Below, one piece after another: positions 53,679-63,489 of a DNA stretch of 64,000 nucleotides. The notes under the pieces were generated by a model. The model saw only the letters and a list, made by a program, of their open reading frames with translations. It searched no databases and was not told the origin of the DNA. A program made the translations under genes and the position numbers. This stretch comes from Centrapalus pauciflorus (lineage: Eukaryota; Streptophyta; Magnoliopsida; Asterales; Asteraceae): the NCBI GenBank assembly GCA_020465985.1, contig JAANYP010008000.1:1-64000 (forward strand). The letters are read 5' to 3'. The first letter of the stretch is position 1. The number at the start of each line of letters is the position of its first letter.

Positions 53679-53682
<4 letters not shown>
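53261..53682. mobile_element. (TA)n-embedded element, GTGAATG type (unit C)
   Basis: A 422-bp unit between TA tracts. The left end AGAGTCAGGTTCAAAAAAGT and the reverse complement of the right end, AGAATCAGGTTCATCAGCGT, are inverted repeats, each followed by a GTACC word. The interior contains many ATGTGAATG(A/G)TCATTCAC palindromic modules. A related interior is at 56128-56510. Confidence 0.65.

Positions 53683-53742
<60 letters not shown>
53683..53742. repeat. (TA)n microsatellite
   Basis: The TA tract right of unit C grades into (GTAT)n to about 53775. Confidence 0.95.
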
Positions 53743-53755
<13 letters not shown>

Positions 53756-53958
53756 ATATATATGTATGTATATGTAAACATCATTTTATGTAGAACTAAA
53801 AATTCAAATTACATTGACTAAATACGCATATAAAATTAGAAACAAAATAGTTTAAAGAATGAAAAAAGTAAATGTTATTCTATACATATTTAAAAAGATT
53901 AAATAAATAATATCAATGACAAATCCTGAATATATTTTCCTTGTATTTTTTATATGAA

Positions 53959-55205
53959 TCTATACTATATAAAATAAAAAAAGCACTTGGAGTTTCTGGA
54001 CCATTGGATGGAAATAAATCAATGGTCCAGATTAATGACAACTCATAATTATTTATGAAATGTCTCTTATACCCTTAATTAAAAACAATAATTATACCTA
54101 TGCCATTTTTTTAAATTCATTTCTAAATTTACTACCTTAACTTGATTATATTAAATTTTGATTTTAATTTTTTCATTAATGAATTAATATTAAATTAATA
54201 TTTACCTAAAATAAATATGTGTCATTATTATTATTAATGATTATAGTTAAATTCAAATTTAAAAATTTAGATTTAAATGTAGAAGTGTAGTAAATAAAGT
54301 TAAATTTTTTTGTTGATCATCTTGCTAACAATATTTAAAATTTAATTGATAAAATTTCAATTGTTAATATGATAAATTTTGATTGATGATTTTATAATTG
54401 AAGTTTTTTGTTTCTTACATTGATATTTCATATTTGAAGTTAATAAAAATTAAAAGAAACTTTTTTTGCAAACACATATTATCTGTTTTTAATAATACAA
54501 TAAAATAATATTTTTTTATTTAATATCAAACAACTATGTATGTTTTTATCTTTAATTTAACTAGCTTTCAATTTTATATTTTAATTATATATAAATTTTA
54601 TACTAATTTATTAAAATATAAAAGAATATGTATTTTTTAAATCAACCCATGTAATACATGGGTTGATTAACCTATATATTATAATAAAACAAAACAATTC
54701 ATGTCATATGTCATTTCTACAATACAAGAAAAATTTATTTTTCACATCTTTTTCCAAATTTAACACCTTAACTTAATTGCATTTAATTTTGACTTTATTT
54801 TATTTCATTAATTAATTAGTAACAAATTAGATTTTGTAACTTTTTAAAATTAATGTTTACCTAAAATAAGTATCTATCATTATTATCCATAATAATCATA
54901 ATTGTATCCAAATGTAAAAATTTGAATTAGTTGTGGAAATTATTATTATGTATAATAAAGGAAAACATCAAATGTCACGTGTCACTTCTACGTTCACCAA
55001 AAAAATAATTACAACTTATAAAAAATAAAAGATAAATACAATTAAATATTTTTAAAAAAAGATAAATATACTCTTTTTTTTAATCTGTAAATAATAAAAA
55101 ATAAACACAATTATTATTTTTGTATGTTTTTATTTTTACTCATATACATATTATATAAATAAATTTAATTAAAAATATCCACGTAATACGTGTGTTATAA
55201 ACTAG
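53959..55205 (+). mobile_element. Composite Helitron array, right copy
   Basis: Starts TCTATACTATATAAAATAAA. It contains an internal hairpin AACCCATGTAATACATGGGTT at about 54644-54664, then a module starting near 54948 (TATAATAAAGGAAAACATC). It ends with hairpin CACGTAATACGTG and TGTTATAAACTAG followed by T. It is the inverted counterpart of 47713-49006. Non-coding. Confidence 0.72.
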
Positions 55206-55310
55206 TTAATGTTTATATTCGTTTAATTTTAAGTTTAGATATGTTTTATGTAACAAATTATTTGTTATAAATTATTCACGTAATACGTGAGTTCATTAAT
55301 CATTAACTAG
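55206..55310 (+). mobile_element. Additional Helitron 3' end
   Basis: A second terminus directly downstream: hairpin TTCACGTAATACGTGA, then GTTCATTAATCATTAACTAG followed by T. It suggests a truncated or nested Helitron abutting the previous one. Confidence 0.5.
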
Positions 55311-56127
55311 TTATACAATAAAAGATAAAACCAAATGTCACATATTTTCTTCATGTTAAAAAAATAAATACAACTTATTTTTATAAAAAAGATAAATATA
55401 ATTTATTATTTTTTTAAAAGCAAATACCTATTTTATTTTCTAAATTATTAATACTAAAGATAAATATAATTTATTGTTTTTATAAAACAATAAACTAAGA
55501 TTATATATATTTATTAAGAAACTAGTTTTATTAAAATCTAATAAATCTAAAACTTATGTTATCTATATATACTTATCTATATATCACATGGATAACTTTT
55601 AATAAGCAATCATAAACTAGTTGATCAAATATATCATCATTACGTGGCTTAAATTTAATTTGATCCATTTTATGTGTCTAATCTGTTACATATTTGAATA
55701 AAATTCCATGATGAAAATTTAGTTTTCAATTTGAAACCAAATCAAATGAACCTAAATTCAATTTTTGGACGTAATTAAATTAAAACCTTAAAAAATCGTT
55801 AAACCACATAAAAGCATTAACAACTTTAATTCATAAATTATGCATCACGTCAACATCTTTTCTAGATCCAACGCCAAGCCGGTCATAACGTGATCAACAC
55901 CACACTGTGTGTGACGATCGATCTCTTCACGTTTGTGTTGTTTTATATATAGATTTATAACTAATCTATATCTGTTTATATAAACGTATAACTCATAAAG
56001 TTAAGTACTCCCGTGTCATCTTCACATTTATCCACCGGTTTTATCTAATAACTTGTTTTCACACATACACATACACACACAAAATATGATTCGTGTAAAT
56101 ACCTAAAAAATACAGAGTGTTGTGCAT
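55311..56127. other. Intergenic, AT-rich
   Basis: AAAGATAAATA blocks shared with the Helitron interiors extend to about 55520. A more complex, gene-free stretch follows (55620-56090). No RNA or coding feature recognised. Confidence 0.5.
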
Positions 56128-56506
56128 ACTTGTGAACACACGAGTTTCGGATCGATGTGAACATGCCTTGAGAAAAAGTTTTTTAATTTTCTTTTTCATA
56201 CTCATTTATATACAAATAATATAACGATAGTTGTAAAAAAAGTACATACATCCACACTTTCTAGCATGTTAAAAGTCATGTGAACGTGAAAAAATTAATG
56301 TGAATATGTTTAATATGAACATACGTTCACAACAGTGCAATTCATGTGAACATGCACGTTTCACATAGTTCTAGTATGTGTTTATGTGTGATTTTTTTAC
56401 AAGTAGTCTTGTATTGTTAATTTAAACATGATTATGAAAAGAAATTTAAAAGATGATTTTAAGCGGAGTATCTCTGGTACTCCGCAAACTAATGGTACTC
56501 ATGTGA

Positions 56507-56528
<22 letters not shown>
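56128..56528. mobile_element. Diverged unit C-like element left of a (CA)n(TA)n tract
   Basis: It shares with unit C the order AAAGTTTTTT...TTTTCATA, ACATCCACACTTTCT, repeated ATGTGAAC/GTTCACAT modules, and a (TA)-rich right border preceded by (CA)n at 56510-56528. The left terminus is not clear. Confidence 0.45.

Positions 56529-56594
<66 letters not shown>
56529..56594. repeat. (TA)n microsatellite
   Basis: The TA tract following (CA)n is bordered on the right by GGTTCAACAGAGAACC, a unit A-like terminus. Confidence 0.95.
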
Positions 56595-56596
<2 letters not shown>

Positions 56597-56650
56597 TTCA
56601 ACAGAGAACCATAATGCATCGGCAAACCAATGGAGAACCATAATGCCGTA
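56595..56650. mobile_element. Truncated unit A-like terminus
   Basis: GGTTCAACAGAGAACC, then AATGCATCGGCAAACC and GGAGAACC repeat the termini of unit A. Only about 55 bp remain before unrelated sequence. Confidence 0.5.
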
Positions 56651-57110
56651 GTCAGGATTTATATTTCGGGGTGGCCAAATATAACTTCTAACAAATATTA
56701 ATACTTTTTTAAATAATATATCCATGGTATCACAATAAATTTATTTATTTGGAATTTCAACTACTCACAATGTTTTTTACATCAATAAAATCACCAAATC
56801 AACATTACAACAATTTATTTTCAGTTTAGCAAAGTAACTTCCTGAATTCAAAATAAAAAATATGTATATATAACATCAAATAAATAATGGTTGTGATCGT
56901 GTGAGTTGTTCCAATACTATCCTAAGTAGTAAATTCATAGGATACTAATTAAACATGTATGTAGTTTTGTGTCTTTGTGACATATTTATTATACTACAAA
57001 ACAAAACATTTGAATTGTCTACAAATATATATATTGGGTGAAACCATAATATTTAAATGAAATAATATGTCCATGCATAAATAAATTTATTAAATATAGT
57101 ATTATTATAG
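56651..57110. other. Intergenic, no gene recognised
   Basis: AT-rich sequence between the truncated (TA)n unit and the tRNA-like fossil. No feature found. Confidence 0.5.
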
Positions 57111-57119
57111 AAAGTTTGA

Positions 57120-57300
57120 GTAGGCCATGGACCTTGTGCCATACTTGGTAAGAGGGTGAATAACTGAATATGTAAGTGAGAGGCCACGGATTCCACTCCC
57201 GTCGAAGCCATATTGAAATTTAGGTGGAGAAAGTAAGTCTTAGGGTAAAGTAGTAGTTTAGGAGCAGACAGCAGGATAGTTTGCCGTTCAAAAAGAAAAA
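57120..57300 (+). repeat. Possible degenerate SINE
   Basis: A tRNA-like head has a box A-like TTGGTAAGAGGG and a weak box B (GGATTCCACTCCC). It ends in an A-rich stretch, GTTCAAAAAGAAAAAC, just left of the hAT element. No duplication was established. Confidence 0.35.
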
Positions 57301-57326
57301 CTGTATTCAACACTTCTCACAACAGT

Positions 57327-57981
57327 TAGGCTTGGCAAAAAAATCATCCCCGACGGGGAACCCGTAACTCGACCCTGATTTGACCGGGAAAAAACCCGAA
57401 TTGACCGGGGATGGGGATGGGGAATCCCCAATTTAAAATAATGGGGATGAGGCGGGGATGGGAGACACTGTAATCCCCGACCCCGAACCCGACCCCGATT
57501 ATAAATTATGTTTTAATATAGATTATTACATATATTTAACTTTACAATGTCAATTATTCATTACATTTTATATAATAATATTAAATATCATTGTATATGA
57601 CTTTTCTATAGTTTAAAATATTATTGTTATTTTTCATTATATTAGTTTTATAAATCTTTTGCATCCATTTCTTTGTGTTAGTTTTATTATAAATTATACA
57701 TCATATATTGTAAATACCTCAAATATGTTTGAATTAACTTGTTTTAAAGTTTATCTACATACATTTTTCTACTGAATTACAATTTATAGTTTAAACTTAA
57801 ATAATTTTTAGGAACTTGAAAAACCCGATTCCCCGACGGAAATCCCCGATCCCCAATTGGGACGAGGATGGGGATAGAAACTCATTCCCCGACGGGGATG
57901 AAGCCGGGGAAGGAAGAAAGGATATGAAGCGGGGATGGAAATGGGAACTGAGATCCCCGTCCCGCCCCATTGTCATCCCTA
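57327..57981. mobile_element. hAT-type element, TAGG...CCTA termini (copy 2)
   Basis: A perfect 8-bp duplication ACAACAGT lies at 57319-57326 and 57982-57989. The right end TTGTCATCCCTA matches copy 1 at 28771-29265. Subterminal zones are dense in CCCCGA/TCGGGG words, and the middle is AT-rich. It lacks a transposase; the open frames near 57800-58010 are chance products of the GC-rich arms. Confidence 0.85.
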
Positions 57982-58165
57982 ACAACAGTAGTTGGTAGGA
58001 AAGTAGATGAATCAAACTATAACATATGTATGCTAACTATAATTCATGCAATTTACAATTTCAAATTGGTCGTGGGACTAGTTCATAGAACATTTGGTAG
58101 TCAAATTATAAAAATATTCACTTACTACGAGTCTATGACCAATTATGTGAGTTATTTAACAAGAG

Positions 58166-58517
58166 GGTGTTTGAATTTGTTTTTAAAAAAAAAATACTGT
58201 AGCGTTTTAATAACTAATAATCAAATAATAGTTGTAACAAAAAAATGTTGTTGAAATTCAGTGTTTTGTTTAGCTTTTATGCTGTTTGCTAACACAATTA
58301 TCAAATAAATATTTTTTAAAGTGTTTGGATTTGCGTTTTAACTTGTAAAATGACCAAATAATCACTTATTAAACAAATACGTACTTATTTCAACTTATGA
58401 AAAAGTGTGGTAAAATGAATTTTAAATGCAAATAATCACTTATTAATTAATGCAATCCAAACACTTTAAAACAATTATTTAAGTTATTGTAGCATACTAA
58501 TCTAACCAAACACCCTT
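58166..58517. mobile_element. Intact MITE, GGGTGTTTG termini
   Basis: About 350 bp, starting GGGTGTTTGAATTTG and ending CTAACCAAACACCC. It is the uninterrupted paralogue of the split MITE at 39088-39818, with shared words GTGTTTGGATTTGCGTT and ACTTGTAAAATGACC contiguous here. Confidence 0.75.
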
Positions 58518-59135
58518 GAAATATAAATAGATTATTTCAGTACATTATAGATCTATAATATTAATTAAAGTAAACATCAAGACACTTGCTTTTTTTTTTA
58601 TTACTAAATATAATATAATACGAGCGCATCATGACAAAGAAATTAACATTATTTTATGGTCAAATTTTAAATTATATATACCAAAATATCAATTATTTAC
58701 ATAATACATATATACCAATATGTATTTTTTATTACAATATTGAATACCACTTATTATTATTGTCCACTACGTACTGTATTTTATCCTTAAAGGTGACATC
58801 AAGACTCAAGACTTTTGCTCTTATCTCTACTGTACAAAGTCATGTTCTAGCAATGGTAGTACGGAATCGACATTAGCATTTATGAGGCACAGAATACTGC
58901 TTCAATTAGGATATACTTTACAATTAATAATAGTATATATAATCAAAATAATTAAGTAGGAAGTAGTTCATGCATTAAATGTCCGGTATTTATCATAAAA
59001 CGTCAAATTCAAATATATAAATACAATTTATTGAAAGATGTCTTGCAAGAAATATTTAATTAACAGTCATACATCTAAAAATCATGTTTATAATTAAGAA
59101 CGATACTAAATAATATATGTTGATCATCACCCGTG
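58518..59135. other. Intergenic, no gene recognised
   Basis: AT-rich. An open frame at 58631-58876 has no domain and low-complexity composition; I do not call it a gene. Confidence 0.5.
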
Positions 59136-59136
59136 T

Positions 59137-59456
59137 TAAAGGTATAATCAAGCCGAGCCAACTCAAGATGAGCTGTCAAATATTGACTTGAAAATATCGA
59201 AATCAACTCGATTTCAATCATGCCGAGCATAAGCTCAAGTATTGAAATACTCGGCTCGCGAGCTTAATCAAACCACTCATTTACAATTTTATATATAGAA
59301 AATAAGCGGAGTAGTATGGCGAGTCAACTCGTTAAGTGACCACTGTATATGTTATAAGTATTTTTTTAGACAATTTTCAGAGTCATATTTTGATCTTCGA
59401 GTTCAAATCTTGAGTTCAAATCGAGTTGATCCTACTTGGCTCGATTACACTGCTAA
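59137..59456. mobile_element. MITE-like element with CGAGCC-rich termini
   Basis: The left end TTAAAGGTATAATCAAGCCG and the reverse complement of the right end, TTAGCAGTGTAATCGAGCC, are imperfect inverted repeats. The interior has many CGAG/CTCG words. No target duplication was found; boundaries are approximate. Confidence 0.5.
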
Positions 59457-59856
59457 TGGGTATTAGTTTATATTTTAAAAAGAAAAATTTTAAAAAATCT
59501 ATTTTCAAAAACTTTTAAGTATACAAATATGAAATCGAAAGTATTTATTAAAAAATTAAATTAAATAGAAACAAGCCGCCATGAGTAGAAAGTAGACAGG
59601 CCAACTCACACTGTCAACCTGCCCAAGTGCCTATTATTAAAACCAATTGCAAATTGGGTTAGTCCGGGCCAGGTTCTAAATGCTGATAACGAAACGTTGG
59701 TCCAGTAGGCCCACATCTCTCTATTAATGGAACTAACAAAAATCCAATATACAGATATAAATGCGTTCTATCCTCTTTCTAAACATTAACTATATTTTTC
59801 AAGGCTGATAGAAATATTATAAATTATCAGCAATCAGCCAATCACCAAACCACCAA

Positions 59857-59998
59857 CCAAAGGGCCTTTGGCCTAGCGGTACTAATATGTTAGAGAAGAC
59901 ATTAAAGTTGTGGGTTCGAGTCCTATTAAGGACAAAAGATGTAGATTTAGGACCAGAATTAGATTAGTGTGTGAGTTCTGCTCTGTAAAAAAAAAAAT
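59857..59998 (+). mobile_element. tRNA-derived SINE with 11-bp duplication
   Basis: A 142-bp element. Pol III box A is TGGCCTAGCGGT (59869-59880) and box B is GGTTCGAGTCC (59913-59923), both near-canonical. A tRNA-unrelated body of about 60 bp follows, then an A tail. A perfect 11-bp duplication CAAACCACCAA flanks it at 59846-59856 and 59999-60009. Perfect promoter boxes and duplication suggest a fairly recent insertion. It moves using LINE enzymes. Confidence 0.9.
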
Positions 59999-60009
59999 CA
60001 AACCACCAA

Positions 60010-60849
60010 TACAAAAGTTTATCTGAGGATGAGTAATGATTTTATAAACAGATGTTTATTTAAATTCGTTTATTAAATTTAATCAATAAACAAATGAATT
60101 TTCTTGTTTATTTCATTTGTTAGTTTTTTTTAAAAGTTAAGTAAATTGACACTCGTGAGAGTTAAACTCAATATCTCCTTTGAAGAATTCCAAGGCTCAA
60201 CTAGGGGTGAACAAATGTATCATTTTTCCCGAAAAAATACCTATTTACGTATTTGGTACGTGATTCGGTTTTTGCGATTTTTGTTGTAAACATTATGACT
60301 AACCATAAAATGACTTTGAATCTTACGAATCTTGTGGTAGGGAATAGTGAATCCTTCTATTAACCTATGAATCTTGTTACAAACACCACCATGAACCTTT
60401 TAAATGTTATAAATCTTGTTCAGACACTTTTATGAACACTTTGAATGATATGAATCTTCTTATAAAATTTATTTCAATTCCTAATTTGGGAAAACCTATA
60501 TTTTTCATTGACCAAATTCTGTTTTGAACACAAGAACAGATCCATAAAAAAAACATATGGTTAAATATATACAAAATTAGTGAAATATCTACTCTCCCTT
60601 ACATTTTCGAAAGAGAATTCACTTACTAGAGTTTGGCTAACTATACTTTTCGAGTCTCGACCACAAATATTGACTTTCCATTTTGCAACCAGAAATAAGT
60701 AAACTAATCAACTATGAATGCTTAATGCAATCAAAATTCATCATCCTCTCTCACAAACTCACAAATCTTAACCTCTTGAAACTGTCTCAAAGACATGTAA
60801 CCTCCCTTACCTATCTCTCCTTCCACAACAACCCATCCCAATTAGTTTT
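60010..60849. other. Intergenic, no gene recognised
   Basis: AT-rich. 60300-60450 has a degenerate repetition of GAATCTTG/ATGAACCTTT words. 60660-60850 lies just left of the inverted gene copy and holds a short open frame without a domain. Confidence 0.5.
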
Positions 60850-61500
60850 CGAAACACAAGGAATGATAGAAGAGAATGTGAAATGTTCATTGTAGGATCA
60901 AGTCATTGACTACACGACTCTAGTTGAAGCCACTGCTGCTGTTTCTTGATTCAAGGGTTGTTATAGGAACGAAACTGATGTGGGTTTTGGAAATACTATT
61001 GGAAATGTTGGTGGTTTGAGCATTCAGAAGCAAGTAAATGATGGCAAGAAGAAATGTGTGAATGTGAACAAGTCCAATGGTCAGGTGGTTAAAGATGAAG
61101 GTGCAAACGAGAAGATCTCATAGGGAAAAATGACAACATGGATTTAGAAAAACATGTCGTAATATGAAAGTTGTTTACCAAAGGAAGGATTTGAAGGGTC
61201 CCAAATTGGTAGCAACCGGTGTTGAAGAACACCAGATAGTTGAGAATCAGAAAAACAACACGAGAAGATCTTTGAGGGGACAATCCCAAAAAACTGACTT
61301 GATAAATTGAACGTATCAAATGGAAATGAAAAAATTTGGTCATCTAATAACACAAATGTAGAAGCTCAAACTGTAAATGAGAATGATGATGGGTTACAGT
61401 TATGCCCCAAAAATAATGAAACATAAGATCGAAATGTCTGCCAAAATGCGACCGCTTGTGTCAACAAAAAATATGTACTCAAGGGAAGCACTTCGGTTGA
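60850..61500 (+). pseudogene. Inverted broken copy of the 62-63 kb Lys-rich gene
   Basis: Plus-strand translation in shifting frames matches the minus-strand gene: ENVKCSL, VEATAAVS, ETDVGFGNTIGNVG, DGKKK, NGQVVKDEG, VYQRKD, AQTVNEN, YSRE...ALR. Stops replace Gln and Gly near the start (TAG, TGA), the KKRNKGSKKQ-to-KKSKG segment is shortened, and several frameshifts follow. It ends inside the conserved C-terminal motif (YSREEMEALRF loses three residues). It lies about 670 bp from the intact gene in opposite orientation. Confidence 0.9.
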
Positions 61501-62169
61501 TATTCTAATAATACAAACATTCTTTCCATCGACCACCTTGTGAGCACCATAGGGGAGTACTTTGAACCGCTTTTTATTCCAAAATTGAAGAACATGGTTT
61601 CCTTCAACTAATCGTTAATCTATTTAGAACTAGATTTCGAAAAATAATACAAAAAAATAGAAGAAAAAAAGTAACAAATTAATAAATACAATAATACATA
61701 CATTGTTTTAGCCTAACTCAACAATTTACCAAATATCAGATGATTGTTTCCCAAACACTCAAACCAACCAAATAGTAAGTAGGTTGAGGCGTCGAGCCAT
61801 CAATCTCAAATAATCTCACATTAACATGTTTATGATCTGCGGGTGAGAATTGGGATGATGACAAATTACTAAATTAGGATAATGAGTTCAAAATGGTTAT
61901 AAATTTCAAGCCGAACAATGGAACATATTATGGACTACTAAAGAGTTCAAAAATTGGATCAACATCTGACAATCTACAACTAGTGATTTTATTCAGACAA
62001 TCTTTATACAAGATGCACAACTTCTTAGCAAATCTATGTTCTTCCTAACTGATTTGAAGAACATTTAGACTGCTGAAATCATGAGAAGAGCATGCAAAAA
62101 TACAATATCACTATCTTTATCCTGCATTTACAAATGTAACAAGCATGCCATTATGACAGAATGGTAATA
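61501..62169. other. Spacer between inverted gene copies
   Basis: AT-rich, with no separate gene recognised. It may hold the 3' end or a last short exon of the minus-strand gene: a GTAAAT donor near 62184 and TTTGTAAATGCAG acceptor near 62124 would add about 20 residues. Confidence 0.45.
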
Positions 62170-63381
62170 TCAGTGGAAATTTACCCTGAAACCAAGGCGA
62201 CCATGTGGCGCAATCTTTTTGTAAGTTGATGATGAACACAAAGGTAAGACAGGAGGCATACTAAGTATAGCATGACGAGTTGAACCATAGTTTTCCACAC
62301 GATTGTACCTTTGTGCTGGCCGATTGTTTGTGTCAACAAGAAGCCCAGCGTACTCTCTTGCCACAGAAGGCTCAAAGCCACTATACACCTCCGTCCATTT
62401 ATTCTTCTGTATTGCTTCATCCACAAACCTTAGTGCCTCCATTTCTTCCCTTGAATATGCTATTTTCTTTGATCCAACAGTTGTGTTTTTGCAGACGTTT
62501 TGATCTTCTGCTTCGTTCTTTTTGAGCTGGACATCAATTTTGGGGTTTAAGTTTAACCCATCTTCCTTCTCATTTACAGTTTGAGTTTCTACCAATTGGA
62601 TGGCCAGTTCTTTTTCATTTCCATTTGATGCCTTCAAACTCATCAAGTCGGTTTTTGGGATCGTCCCCTCAAAAATCTTCTCGGTTGCTTTCTGATTCTT
62701 GACTATCTGACGTTCTTCAACACCATTTGCCACCAGCTTAAGATCCTTCAGATCCTTCCTTTGGTAAACAACTTTCATTTTACGACACGCTTTTCTTAAT
62801 CCATGTTGACATTTTCCCTCTGAGATCTTTTTGTCACTCGCATCTTGATCTTTAACCACTTGACCCTTGGACTTCTTCTCATTCACGCATTTCATCGAAC
62901 ACACTTTCCCCTGTTTTTTGGACCCTTTGTTCCTTTTCTTCTTGCCATCTTTTTCTTGCTTCGGAATGTGCGAACTACCAACATTTCCAAGAGTATTTCC
63001 GAAACCCACATCAGTTTCGCCCCTATTACAATTCTTGAATCCAGAAACAGCAGCAGTCGCTTCGATTAGAGCCGTATCGTCAATGACTTCTACCTGCAAC
63101 GAACATTTGACATTTTCGACATTTTCTTCCGTCATTCGTTCTGTACGCACCACCAAGTTCTCGAAACACCTCCTCTTACGATCTTGATTGGTATCAGTAA
63201 TCTCTGGGCCAGGAATTCGAGTTGAATCCATGTTCTGCAGTTGAAGTAAACCGTGATTTCCAGAAGAACTCACTTTGTTCCCTTCATCAGACAAAGAGTT
63301 CGACAACGCAAATGCGAAACGAGACTCTGTCTGTCGACGCTCGACCTTCTTTTGAGGGATTACCAATGATTGATCCGCCAT
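62170..63381 (-). CDS. Lys-rich protein of unknown function with YSREEMEALRF motif
   Basis: A single long frame of 403 aa from ATG at 63381, starting MADQSLVIPQKKVERR. The middle (about residues 130-230) is rich in Lys/Gly/Gln/Ser with clusters such as KKKRNKGSKKQGK, which look like nuclear localisation signals; the protein is probably intrinsically disordered. The most ordered-looking part is C-terminal: YSREEMEALRFVDEAIQKNKW, then EVYSGFEPSVAREYAGLL. I recall similar motifs in uncharacterised plant proteins but cannot name the family. The stop at 62170 may not be the true end, because TTCAGGGTAAAT near 62190 looks like a splice donor. A TATA box candidate lies 95 bp upstream. An inverted broken copy lies to the left. 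Confidence 0.78.
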   Translation of the reverse strand: MADQSLVIPQKKVERRQTESRFAFALSNSLSDEGNKVSSSGNHGLLQLQNMDSTRIPGPEITDTNQDRKRRCFENLVVRTERMTEENVENVKCSLQVEVIDDTALIEATAAVSGFKNCNRGETDVGFGNTLGNVGSSHIPKQEKDGKKKRNKGSKKQGKVCSMKCVNEKKSKGQVVKDQDASDKKISEGKCQHGLRKACRKMKVVYQRKDLKDLKLVANGVEERQIVKNQKATEKIFEGTIPKTDLMSLKASNGNEKELAIQLVETQTVNEKEDGLNLNPKIDVQLKKNEAEDQNVCKNTTVGSKKIAYSREEMEALRFVDEAIQKNKWTEVYSGFEPSVAREYAGLLVDTNNRPAQRYNRVENYGSTRHAILSMPPVLPLCSSSTYKKIAPHGRLGFRVNFH

Positions 63382-63473
63382 GAATTCGCTAAGAGACGAG
63401 CGTGAGAATGCGGGAGGAGGAGGAGGATGCTTATGGTTGGAATCTGTTGCAGAGATTCAATAAACGGTTTATA

Positions 63474-63481
63474 CTATATAT
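63474..63481 (-). promoter_or_regulatory. Probable TATA box of the Lys-rich gene
   Basis: On the minus strand GATATATAGTATAAACC lies about 95 bp upstream of the ATG at 63381, predicting a short leader. A TGGGCC-type site II word lies further upstream near 63528 (GATGGGCCATTTT). Confidence 0.45.
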
Positions 63482-63489
63482 CCTGGTCA

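Noticed and set aside
53261..53682. A CRISPR-like array from regularly repeated ATGTGAATG modules
   Set aside because: The modules are palindromic, unevenly spaced and within a plant transposon-like unit; CRISPR does not apply.
57797..58015. Genes on both strands near 57.9 kb
   Set aside because: They fall in the GC-rich arm and flank of a hAT element and are mutual shadows.
59869..59923. A functional tRNA gene
   Set aside because: Boxes A and B are good, but the sequence does not close a cloverleaf, and it has a body, A tail and target duplication as in a SINE.
62280..63187. Plus-strand open frames of 66-106 codons opposite the Lys-rich gene
   Set aside because: They are shadows of the long minus-strand reading frame.
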